Positions 9,180 through 17,302 of a stretch of DNA of 64,000 nucleotides are shown piece by piece; position 1 is the stretch's first letter, and each line of letters begins with the position of its first letter. The stretch spans positions 5,208,001 to 5,272,000 of the forward strand of contig NZ_CP195100.1 of NCBI RefSeq assembly GCF_051175315.1. The letters are read 5' to 3'. The translations under genes and the position numbers were made by a program. The notes under the pieces were generated by a model. It saw nothing but the letters and a program-made list of their open reading frames with translations. It was not told the DNA's origin and searched no databases. This DNA comes from Tundrisphaera sp051175315 (GTDB lineage Bacteria > Planctomycetota > Planctomycetia > Isosphaerales > Isosphaeraceae).

Positions 9180-10079
9180 TCAGCGGGCCCGGAGCCCGCG
9201 CATGGCGAGGTAGCTGGTCAGGGGGCCGTCGAGATCCTGGTCGGTCCGCAGGGGGACGTAGTCGATGTCGATCGACTGGCATCCCCGCTTGAGGTCGTTG
9301 AGGTAGGTCCGCAACTCGTCCTGGTAGGCCCGCCGGAGGGCGTGGGGGTCGGCCAGCACGTCGGGCAGCCCTTCCATGCCCCGGAACAGGGTGGTCTCCC
9401 GGAACGGGAAGTCGACCTCCGCCGGGTCCAGGATGTGGAACACGATGACCTCATGGCGGCGGTGGCGGAAGTGCTTCAGCCCGGCCAGGATCCGCGGCAC
9501 CTCGTCGAGCAGGTCGCTGAGGATGACCACCACCCCGCGCTTCTTGAACCGCTCGGCCAGATCATTGAAGACCATGCCGAGGTCGGACTTGTCGCGGGCC
9601 GGCGTCACGTCCATGACCCGGAGCAGTTCCTTGAGGTGCGACGGCTGGCCGGACGGCCGGACGAAGCGGCGGACCGCATCGTCGAAGGTGGCCATGCCGA
9701 CCGAATCCTGCTGGCGCAGGACCATGTACCCCAGGGCCGAGGCCACGAACTGGGCGTACTGCATCTTGCTCACGTTCGAACCGGAGGCGTAGGCCATCGA
9801 CTCGCTCGTATCCAGGAGCAAGTAGGTGAGGAGGTTCGTCTCCTCCTCGTACTGCTTCAGGTAGAACTTGTCGGTCTTGGACCACACCTTCCAGTCGACG
9901 TGGCGGACGTCGTCGCCCGGGACGTATTCCCGGTGCTGGGCGAACTCGACCGAGAAGCCGTGGTAGGGGCTCGCGTGCTGCCCCGCCACGTACCCCTCGA
10001 CGATCATCCGCGCCTGCAGGTCCAGCCCTTCCAGGCTAGCCAATGTTTGCGGATTTAAATATCTTTGGTAGTTTTCCAC
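9180..10079 (-). CDS. DUF58 domain protein
   Basis: 299 residues, a normal length for the family. The hallmark P-G-D-D-V-R-H-V-D-W is at residues 54-63, followed by a vWA-like core with D-T-S-E-S (90-94). The N-terminus (YLNPQTLASLEGLDLQAR) matches family starts, so the ATG at 10079 is kept even though it lies 44 nt inside the upstream moxR gene. DUF58 proteins nearly always pair with MoxR AAA+ ATPases and are thought to be scaffold or client adaptors in chaperone-like assembly of envelope or metal-containing complexes. The long overlap indicates tight translational coupling. Confidence 0.88.
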   Translation of the reverse strand: MENYQRYLNPQTLASLEGLDLQARMIVEGYVAGQHASPYHGFSVEFAQHREYVPGDDVRHVDWKVWSKTDKFYLKQYEEETNLLTYLLLDTSESMAYASGSNVSKMQYAQFVASALGYMVLRQQDSVGMATFDDAVRRFVRPSGQPSHLKELLRVMDVTPARDKSDLGMVFNDLAERFKKRGVVVILSDLLDEVPRILAGLKHFRHRRHEVIVFHILDPAEVDFPFRETTLFRGMEGLPDVLADPHALRRAYQDELRTYLNDLKRGCQSIDIDYVPLRTDQDLDGPLTSYLAMRGLRAR

Positions 10080-11118
10080 TCTGCTCCGCCTCGCGCTCGT
10101 CGACGGGGACGTGCTTGATCAGCCGGGCCACGATGTCGTCGGGGCGGAGCCCCTCCGCCTCGGCGTTGAAGTTGGTCACGATGCGGTGCCGGAGGATCGG
10201 GACGGCCACCGCCCGGATGTCCTCGGTGGAGACGTGGTAGCGTCCATACAGCACGGCCCGGGCCTTGGCCGCGAGCACCAAATACTGGCTGGCGCGGGGG
10301 CCGGCCCCCCAGTTGACGTAGTCGCGGATGAACTCGGGCACGTCGTCGGTGGTGTTCCGCCGGGTCATCCGGGTGAGCCGGACGGCGTATCGGGTGACGT
10401 GGTCGGCCACCGGGACCTTGCGGACGATCTCCTGGAGTTCCAGGATGTCCGCGCCCGAGAGGATCTTCGAGACGCTGGGCCGGGTGGTCGAGGTCGTCAG
10501 CCGGACGATGTTGAACTCTTCCTCGGCGTCCGGGTAGTCGACCGAGATGTTGAGCATGAACCGGTCGAGCTGGGCTTCCGGCAGCGGGTAGGTGCCTTCC
10601 TGCTCGATCGGGTTCTGGGTGGCCAGGACGAAGAACGGGTCGGGCAGGCGGTGGCGTTCGCCGCCGACGGTGACCTGGCGTTCCTGCATGGCTTCCAGGA
10701 GCGCCGCCTGGGTCTTGGGCGGGGTCCGGTTGATCTCGTCGGCCAGGACGATGTTGGCGAAGATCGGCCCGCGGAGGAACTTGAACTGGCGGAGCCCGGT
10801 GGCCTTGTCCTCCTGGATCACCTCGGTCCCGGTGATGTCCGAGGGCATCAGGTCGGGGGTGAACTGGATCCGGTTGTAGCTGAGGTTCAGGGCGTCGGCC
10901 AGGGTGTGGATCATGAGCGTCTTCGCCAGGCCGGGCACGCCGACCAGGAGGCAGTGGCCCCGCGCGAAGATGGCGATCATGAGCTCTTCCAGCACGTTCT
11001 GCTGGCCGACGATCACCTTGCCCATCTCGGCCTTGAGGCCGGCGAACGCCGACTTGAGCCGATCGACGGCCTCGAGATCCTCGTGCTTCAGGGGTTGTCC
11101 GGCGTTCTCTTCGCCCAC
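10036..11118 (-). CDS. MoxR family AAA+ ATPase
   Basis: About 360 residues. Walker A is G-V-P-G-L-A-K-T (residues 60-67) and Walker B is N-I-V-L-A-D-E-I-N-R (122-131), followed by the sensor-1 region with ATQNPIEQEGTYPLPEAQLDRF, which is diagnostic of MoxR. I chose the GTG at 11118 because a perfect AAGGAG lies 6 nt upstream; an ATG at 11190 would add 24 residues that look unstructured. MoxR ATPases act as chaperones for vWA proteins, and here the gene directly precedes DUF58, BatA and vWA genes in one leftward operon. Confidence 0.92.
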   Translation of the reverse strand: MGEENAGQPLKHEDLEAVDRLKSAFAGLKAEMGKVIVGQQNVLEELMIAIFARGHCLLVGVPGLAKTLMIHTLADALNLSYNRIQFTPDLMPSDITGTEVIQEDKATGLRQFKFLRGPIFANIVLADEINRTPPKTQAALLEAMQERQVTVGGERHRLPDPFFVLATQNPIEQEGTYPLPEAQLDRFMLNISVDYPDAEEEFNIVRLTTSTTRPSVSKILSGADILELQEIVRKVPVADHVTRYAVRLTRMTRRNTTDDVPEFIRDYVNWGAGPRASQYLVLAAKARAVLYGRYHVSTEDIRAVAVPILRHRIVTNFNAEAEGLRPDDIVARLIKHVPVDEREAEQSGKLPKIFKSANIG

Positions 11119-11204
11119 GCTCGTCTCCTTGGGGCTCGGGACCTGCTCGCAGGGCCGGGGCAACCGGGGCATCGTGCCGATGCCGGCCACCCCATCCGGT
11201 TAGG

Positions 11205-14200
11205 TTACTCGGGCATCCGGCCCCCGTCCATGACCCGACGATCCCCCAGGGCCCACAGCCCGCCCCGGGTGGCCACCACCGCGCCGAGCGGCGAGGGGAG
11301 GAAGGTCAGGTCGGCGGCCGGGGCCTGGAACACGAAGCGTTGGATCAGCCCGCCGTCCTCGCGGCGGTGGAACGCCAGGGGGAGCGACCCCAGGGCCTTG
11401 TCGGTCAGGCGGGCCGGGTCGGGATAGGCGGCCACGTCCCGGTCGATCGGCGCGATCGACCAGCCGGAATCCGGCCCGGTCAGCGGCCGCCTCCACAGGA
11501 CCGCCCCCTCGGCCATCGACAGGGCGAACAGGCTCGGGTCATTCGGGATGCCGCCGCGCCCGGAGGCGACGAACACGCGGTCGCCGGACATCGCCAGCGA
11601 GTCGGGGTGCTCGCTCAGGTCCTCGCCGCCCAGGAACCGCGACCAGAGCCGGGCCCCGGTCGCCGGGTCGACCCGGACCAGTTCGCGGCCGTCCAGGAGC
11701 ACCAGGAGCCGGTCGGCGTCGCCGATCAGGCGGGTCGGCCCGTTCTTGGGGAGGTCCACCGGCTCGCGCAGGCTCCAGACCCGGACGCCGCGGTTGGTGT
11801 CGAACAGGGCCACGCTCATCCGGTCGACCACCAAGGCGACGTGGTCCTCGTCGATCGGCAGGGGGTCGATCGGCCAGGCGTCCTCGTCGCCCGCGGCGAA
11901 CTCGGCGCGGCGGCGGCCGGTGGCGGTGTCCAGCACCAGGGTGGCGTTGGCGTTGGGCTTGCGTGCCTGGAGCACGATCCGGCCCGGGCCGACGTGGAGC
12001 CGGGGGTTGATGCGGCCCCCGTTGGCCGGCGTGTACGACCAGTCGACCAGCCCCGAGTCGCCGTCGACGGCCAGCAGCCGGCGGTCCCCCTCCAGGCAGA
12101 AGACCCGGTTGCCGACGATCCGGAAGTCGGCCAGGGGCCCCGAGGTCTCGGAGTCGTCGCGGGGCGTCCCCGGAGGGGCCGGCCCGAACGGCGCGGCGTC
12201 GGTGGCCGGGGCCGGCCCGCCGAGGTCCTGACGCCACTGGATCTGGCCGTCGTCCAGGGCCAGCGCGACCAGGCTGCGGGGCGTGGCGGCGATGATCCGG
12301 TCGGCGAGGTAGCCGACCCAGATCGGCTCCCCTCCCAGGTCTCGGATCCACCCCGACGCCCCGGTCGCGGGGTCGACCGGGCGGATCGTCGGGCCCTGGG
12401 CCAGGAAGACCCGCCCTGCCTCGGCCGACGGCGGGACGCCCGCGGCGCCGATCGGCCGGATGTCCCCGGCCGGGTGGAGGTCCCAGCGGCGGCGGAGCGG
12501 CACCGGAACGCCCGGCCCCGCCCGGTCGCCCCGCATCCGGTCGAACGGCGCCCGGGCCAGCCGCGCGGCCACGGCCGGGCCGACCCGATCGCCGGCGCCG
12601 AGGGGCTGCTCGGCGAACCGGGCCGAGGCCTGCAGGTAGGCGTCGCGGGCGGAGACCCAGAGCTTCTGGGCCTCGTAGGACCGGGCCAGGCCCCACAGGG
12701 CGCGGGCCCGGAGGGCGTCGTCCGGGGCGGCGGCCAGCAGCTTCTTGTAGGCGCGGGCCGCGTCGGCGGGGTGGCCGAGTTCGTCGGATAGCTCGGCCAG
12801 GGCGAGCCAGGCATCGGGCACGACCCGCGCCGCGGGGTAGGCCCGGCCGATATCCTCCAGGAGGCGGGGGTCCCGCTCGCGGCGGCCCCGGTCCAGCAGC
12901 GACTCGGCTTCGCGGTCGTAGGCGGCGTAGAGGTCGCGCCCCCGGTCGCGGAGCAGGGCCGCCAGGCGGTCGGCGATCAGGAGGTCGGCGCGGATCGACC
13001 GGTGGCCGTCGGGGGCCTCGGTCGCGACCGTCCGGAGCTGGGCATCGGCCAGCACGCCCTGGAGCGTGTCGATCGCCTCGGGGGCCCGACCCGCGTCCAC
13101 CTGGACCCCGGCCAGGTCGAGCCGGGCCTCCAGCCGGTCGCGGTCGGTGCGGGCCACCTCGGCGGCCTGGCGGTAGCGGCGGGCGGCCTCGTCCCAGGCC
13201 CGGGCGGCCCGGGCCTTGCCGCCCAGCTTCATGAGGATCCGGCGCTGCTGGTCGCGGGCCACGTCGGCCAGGAGCAGCCCGTCGATGATCTCCGACGGCC
13301 GGGCCCGCGACGGGACCATCTCCAGGCTGGCCAGGGCCTCCTCGTCGCGCCCGGTCGCCTCGGCGGCCCGGGCCAGCAGGTAGTAGTTGGACGCCTTCTC
13401 GGGGGACCGGGCGATCTCGACCTTGAATCGTTCGATCAGCCGGCTGGTCTGGCAGAACACGATCAGGGCGTTGGCCTGGGCCACCACCAGGTAGCCGTCG
13501 CCGACCGCCAGGTTGCCGCCCCCCTCGCACTGGAAGCTCTCCCGGAGCTTGATCGACGGCTCGGGGCGGAGGCCCGTCTCCGGGTCCAGGACGTGGATCT
13601 CCGACCGGGTGGGCCAGTAGATCCGGTCGCCGGCGAGCAGCCCCCGACCGAACCCCTGGGTGGCCTGATTGCTGTCGGGCCAGGACCGGGCCATCTTGCC
13701 GGTCTTCGCGTCGAACAGGAGGACGCGGTCCCCGGTGGCGACCAGGTGCCCCTTGGCCACCCCCAGCAGGTGGGCCAGGTGTACCTCCTCGGGGATGTCG
13801 CCGGTCTTCCAGGCGAGGCGGCCGGTCGCGGCGTCGAAGGCGTAGATCGCCGGGGCATCGTTGGGGGCCACGATCACCAGGCCGTCGTGGACGATCGCCG
13901 GGTTCAGGTCGCGGTCCGCCCCGGCGCCGGGCCGGGTCGGGTAGGTCGCCAGCCAGCGGATCGCCCCGGTCTCCGGGTCCAGCGCGGCGACCGCCCCCAG
14001 GTTGGTCTGGAAGTACAGGGTCGAGCCGTCGTGGGTGAGCAGCCGGAGGCCGACCTCGGGCCGGCCGTTGGGGTCGGTCCCGGCGCTGGACCGGCAGATC
14101 CAGCGGATCCACCGGACGTTGCCGGTGTCGGCATCCAGGCAGGCGACGTGGGCGTTGGTGTTGACCGAGCGCTCGGTCAACGCCACGTAGACGTTGCGGG

Positions 14201-15686
14201 CGTCCGCGACCGGCGTGCCTTCGAACACGACGTTGCTGCCGGGCTCGTTCTCGAGCTTTCGCGGGGTCAGGTTGATCTCCGAGGCGTCCTTCTTCCAGAG
14301 GCGCTTGCCGTCGGCGCCGCGGTCCAGGGCCACCACGAAGCTAGGGGCGGACGACGCCTGGAAGTTGATGTTGCCGCGGCCGGCCAGGAAGAGCGTCGAG
14401 GGGGGGGAGCCCATCCTCGCGTAGATCCGGTCGCCGAAGGCCGTCAGGGTGTAGCGGGGGATCCCCTGGAAGCCCCGGTTGGCCATCGGCCCCGAGCCGG
14501 GGGGGGACTTCTCGGACCGCCAGGCGGGCTCGATCGGCCCGGACGGGGCGATCCCCTCGCCGGGCCGGCTGTTGAGGTCGTAGGCGAGCACCTGCCGCTC
14601 GTCGTCGACGATCACCTGATCGCCCACGACGATCGGGAAGTAGGCCAGGAGCCGCTCCGGCGGGATCGGCAGCGCCATCGGCTGGGAGAAGGTCCGCATC
14701 CGGCTGGGGTAGAGGGACATCCGCGCCGTGCTGGACGGGATCGGCTCCAGGTCCACCCTCCACTGGAGCGAGCCGACGTCGATCGGCGACGGGGCCACCT
14801 TGGTCCGCGCCTGGGCCCCGGCGAAGGTCGGCCAGCGGCCGTCGGGCTGGGCGGGGGTGGCCAGGTGGTCGTTGCGGATCGCCTGGGCCAGGGCCTCGGC
14901 CAGCGGCCCGCGGCGCCCGGCGAACGGGCCGGCGGCCCCGGGATAGGCGGCGGCGAAGGCCTTCAGCTCGCCCTCGGTGGGGGGGCGTTCGCCGATCGCG
15001 GCCCGGGCGAGCAGCTTCTTGGCGGCCAGTCGGGCCGGGTCGACGCTCGGGTCGGGGTGGGTCATCGCGGCGCCGGGACCGCCGTCGGGGGCGTCGGGCA
15101 TCAGGGCGACGTATTCGGTCAGGGCCTCGCCGAACCGGCCGTCCTGGAAGGCGAGGTCGCCCAGCAGCTCCAGCGCATCGTCGCCCCAGGAACTGCAGAA
15201 GGCCTGGTCGACGATCCGGCGGAGCGGGGCGCGGTCGCGATCCGACCGGCCCTGCTGGAACCACCGCTCGGCCTGCCCGTCCACCCGGGCCCGGTACAGG
15301 GCGCGGGCCTCGGGGGGGAGGGCCGCGATCCGGTTCTGGCACTCGCGGCGGACGCCGATGGCCAGCCGGGACAGGCCGGCGAGGGCCGGGTCGGCGGGCT
15401 CGTCGGTGGTCTCCACGACGAAGTCGCCGAACTGCTGGATGATCCTCTGGTAGATCTCGACCGCCTCGGCGTGGTGGCCGCCCCGGGCATGGTTGGCGGC
15501 GCTGCGGAGCAGGGCGTCGGCGGTGAAGCTGGTTTCGAAGTAGACCGGGGTCTCGGCCCGATCGCCCCCCTCGATGGGCCCGAACTGGGCCTGCACCGGG
15601 GTCCCGGCCAGGGCCGCGATCGCCAGCGCCGCAAGCCAACCGAACCGCCGCCGGGCCCGGCGGATCCCCCGTTCTCCCTGTGCCAT
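11205..15686 (-). CDS. Secreted PQQ-type beta-propeller / TPR protein
   Basis: 1493 residues. The start is ATG 15686, preceded by GGAGGAA; upstream in-frame ATGs (to 15899) lack such a site and would bury the signal peptide. A signal sequence (FGWLAALAIAALAGTPVQAQ) precedes a helical tetratricopeptide-like region. Next comes a propeller with repeated PQQ-like motifs (GLVIVAPNDAPAIYAFDAATGRLAWKT is one blade, residue 660 region), a second TPR-like segment (about 830-1080), and a second propeller with LVALALDDGQIQW and LLAVDGDSGLVDW blades. Such fusions are common in Planctomycetes and probably serve as periplasmic scaffolds; enzymatic PQQ use is not implied. It is the first gene of the MoxR/Bat block. 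Confidence 0.75.
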   Translation of the reverse strand: MAQGERGIRRARRRFGWLAALAIAALAGTPVQAQFGPIEGGDRAETPVYFETSFTADALLRSAANHARGGHHAEAVEIYQRIIQQFGDFVVETTDEPADPALAGLSRLAIGVRRECQNRIAALPPEARALYRARVDGQAERWFQQGRSDRDRAPLRRIVDQAFCSSWGDDALELLGDLAFQDGRFGEALTEYVALMPDAPDGGPGAAMTHPDPSVDPARLAAKKLLARAAIGERPPTEGELKAFAAAYPGAAGPFAGRRGPLAEALAQAIRNDHLATPAQPDGRWPTFAGAQARTKVAPSPIDVGSLQWRVDLEPIPSSTARMSLYPSRMRTFSQPMALPIPPERLLAYFPIVVGDQVIVDDERQVLAYDLNSRPGEGIAPSGPIEPAWRSEKSPPGSGPMANRGFQGIPRYTLTAFGDRIYARMGSPPSTLFLAGRGNINFQASSAPSFVVALDRGADGKRLWKKDASEINLTPRKLENEPGSNVVFEGTPVADARNVYVALTERSVNTNAHVACLDADTGNVRWIRWICRSSAGTDPNGRPEVGLRLLTHDGSTLYFQTNLGAVAALDPETGAIRWLATYPTRPGAGADRDLNPAIVHDGLVIVAPNDAPAIYAFDAATGRLAWKTGDIPEEVHLAHLLGVAKGHLVATGDRVLLFDAKTGKMARSWPDSNQATQGFGRGLLAGDRIYWPTRSEIHVLDPETGLRPEPSIKLRESFQCEGGGNLAVGDGYLVVAQANALIVFCQTSRLIERFKVEIARSPEKASNYYLLARAAEATGRDEEALASLEMVPSRARPSEIIDGLLLADVARDQQRRILMKLGGKARAARAWDEAARRYRQAAEVARTDRDRLEARLDLAGVQVDAGRAPEAIDTLQGVLADAQLRTVATEAPDGHRSIRADLLIADRLAALLRDRGRDLYAAYDREAESLLDRGRRERDPRLLEDIGRAYPAARVVPDAWLALAELSDELGHPADAARAYKKLLAAAPDDALRARALWGLARSYEAQKLWVSARDAYLQASARFAEQPLGAGDRVGPAVAARLARAPFDRMRGDRAGPGVPVPLRRRWDLHPAGDIRPIGAAGVPPSAEAGRVFLAQGPTIRPVDPATGASGWIRDLGGEPIWVGYLADRIIAATPRSLVALALDDGQIQWRQDLGGPAPATDAAPFGPAPPGTPRDDSETSGPLADFRIVGNRVFCLEGDRRLLAVDGDSGLVDWSYTPANGGRINPRLHVGPGRIVLQARKPNANATLVLDTATGRRRAEFAAGDEDAWPIDPLPIDEDHVALVVDRMSVALFDTNRGVRVWSLREPVDLPKNGPTRLIGDADRLLVLLDGRELVRVDPATGARLWSRFLGGEDLSEHPDSLAMSGDRVFVASGRGGIPNDPSLFALSMAEGAVLWRRPLTGPDSGWSIAPIDRDVAAYPDPARLTDKALGSLPLAFHRREDGGLIQRFVFQAPAADLTFLPSPLGAVVATRGGLWALGDRRVMDGGRMPE

Positions 15687-16122
15687 GACATCTTCCTCCG
15701 CGTGCGATCGGAGCGAGGCGGGGACGCATGCGCTCGGACGTCGGGATGCGTCAATCGACCCGGGATGGAGTGGCACCGCGGGGCGAACCGTCATGTGTGC
15801 CGATCGGACTGGTGGCGGCGGGGTGGACCCTCGGCCGACCTCCGGTCGATCGGAAGCCATCGCGGACGGGCGGGTCCGATGCGGGGACGCCTCATGCAAT
15901 CCTCGGGCCGCGGCCCGCCGCCGGGTTTTCCCGGGGGATCTCCTCAGGCCCGGCCCGCCATCCTGCCTTGATTGTGGGCATCGCCGCCGCGGGATTCAAG
16001 TCGGCGTCCCCGGGGGACGCCGGGCGGCGGCGTGGATCCCGGATCCCGTTCGGGGGATCGGGCGGCCCGGAAATCGGCCGCCCGAACGTCGTCGCCGGGT
16101 GCGTGGACCCGGCCGTGGCGGC
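15687..16122. other. Host intergenic region with a GC hairpin
   Basis: 436 nt without a convincing gene. It lies upstream of the PQQ/TPR gene and downstream of the cupredoxin gene. A strong hairpin at 16003-16021 (GGCGTCCC, loop CGG, GGGACGCC) could end leftward transcription from the cupredoxin gene, although it lacks a T tract. The rest should contain the promoter of the PQQ/TPR operon; I cannot place it. Confidence 0.4.
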
Positions 16123-16932
16123 TTATTCGCCGAGCTTGATGCTGCCCAGGTCGGTGGCCTCGCCGGCCTTGACCTCGACGGGCTGGCCCTTGGCCTTGCC
16201 CTCGTTGATGTAGCCCTTGGTCGAGTGGAAGACGATCAGGTTCTGGGTCCCGGCGGGGACGCCCTTGATCTCGAACGAGCCGTCCGCCTTGGTGACGGCG
16301 AAGAACGGGTGGTCGAAGACCTGGAACTGGCCCTTCATCCAGGGGTGGATGTCGCAGACCACCGGGATGACCCGCTTGGGGGCTTCCTTGAAGGTCTTGG
16401 TGATCTTGCCGTTGGCCGGCAGCATCGTGTTCATGCCCGGGGCGCCGAACACGGTGTAGTGGACGTTGTGGCCGACCGGGTCGCTCGACTTGAAGGTGAT
16501 CTTCTGGCCGGTGTGGATCGCCGTGGTGTACGGCACGTACTCGCAGTTGATCTGGTCCATGATGACCTCGGGCGTCTTCTCCAACAGCGCCTTCTCGGCC
16601 TCGGGATTGGTGCCGGTCGGCTTGAGGATGTAGACGATCGCGTCGGCGACGCCGAGCGAGGCCGCGTCGACGGTCAGTTCCTTGGACTTCAGCTCGGTGG
16701 CGGCGCAGACCGCGGCATCCTTGACGCCTTGATCGCCCTTCTTGACGAGCACCTTGGCCTCGGGGATCCCCTTGCCGCCCCAGACCACGTGCCCCGTGAT
16801 CGTGCCGTACTTCTCGGCGGCGGGGGCGGGCGGGTTGGCGACCAGCGCGGGGGTGATGGCCACCAGCGAGGAGACCGTCACGGCAACCAGGCGGGAGATG
16901 CGGGAGCGGGACAGGCGGCGGGCGTTCTTCAC
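16123..16932 (-). CDS. Secreted cupredoxin-fold protein with type-1 copper ligands
   Basis: 269 residues from GTG 16932, which has AAGGA 8 nt upstream. A basic N-terminus and hydrophobic helix (about residues 12-32) form a signal peptide. The mature domain contains a plastocyanin-like copper site: His155 in G-H-N-V-H-Y-T, then Cys193, His196 and Met199 in V-V-C-D-I-H-P-W-M-K. It is flanked on both sides by short carboxypeptidase-regulatory-like beta modules (TITGHVVWGGKG; GSFEIKGVPAGTQNLIVFH). It probably transfers electrons or binds copper in the periplasm. Similar proteins are widespread in Planctomycetes and are sometimes annotated as methylamine-utilisation-like. Confidence 0.8.
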   Translation of the reverse strand: MKNARRLSRSRISRLVAVTVSSLVAITPALVANPPAPAAEKYGTITGHVVWGGKGIPEAKVLVKKGDQGVKDAAVCAATELKSKELTVDAASLGVADAIVYILKPTGTNPEAEKALLEKTPEVIMDQINCEYVPYTTAIHTGQKITFKSSDPVGHNVHYTVFGAPGMNTMLPANGKITKTFKEAPKRVIPVVCDIHPWMKGQFQVFDHPFFAVTKADGSFEIKGVPAGTQNLIVFHSTKGYINEGKAKGQPVEVKAGEATDLGSIKLGE

Positions 16933-17053
16933 GATCGTGATCCTTGAGCGGGGTCGGAGAGTCGGCAACCGGCGGCCCTCGGCATTGCCGCGCGGAGGCG
17001 GGGGAAGGACGTTCACTCTAGCACGTCGGATCGTCGCTTGGAAAGTTGCCGGT

Positions 17054-17275
17054 TCAGGGCGCCGGCTTGGCCTCGGCGGGCGCGGCCGCCGGGGCGGGGT
17101 CGGCGGGCGCGGCCGGCTCGGCGGCCGGCATGGGGCTGGTCGGCGTCGGCTCGATGGGGCCTTGCGGGGTCTGGACCTCGGCCGTGTCGACCTCGGCGGG
17201 CTTGCCGGAGCAACCGGCCAGGGCCAGGAGCGCGGTGAGGGCGAGGGGCGCAAGCGGGCGGGGGTGAAGCGACAT
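17054..17275 (-). CDS. Small Pro/Ala-rich lipoprotein
   Basis: 73 residues. The signal peptide ends in a clear lipobox (L-A-L-A-G-C, Cys at about residue 22). The mature 50 residues are Pro/Ala/Glu-rich without predicted fold. The ATG lies 27 nt after the ptsI stop, so it may be co-transcribed with ptsI. No function can be assigned. It is probably a membrane-anchored spacer in the periplasm. Confidence 0.65.
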   Translation of the reverse strand: MSLHPRPLAPLALTALLALAGCSGKPAEVDTAEVQTPQGPIEPTPTSPMPAAEPAAPADPAPAAAPAEAKPAP

Positions 17276-17302
17276 CGATGATCTCCGGGGGGTTCGGCGC
17301 GA

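Noticed and set aside
13002..15971. A 989-codon open frame on the plus strand opposite the PQQ/TPR gene, and similar long frames over 1-25 kb
   Set aside because: They mirror real genes in a very GC-rich genome, have Arg/Gly/Pro/Ala-dominated low-complexity translations and no domains or signal peptides.
16933..17253. N-terminal extension of the cupredoxin frame
   Set aside because: It overlaps the lipoprotein gene, has Arg/Pro/Ser-rich translation and would put the signal peptide in the middle of the protein.
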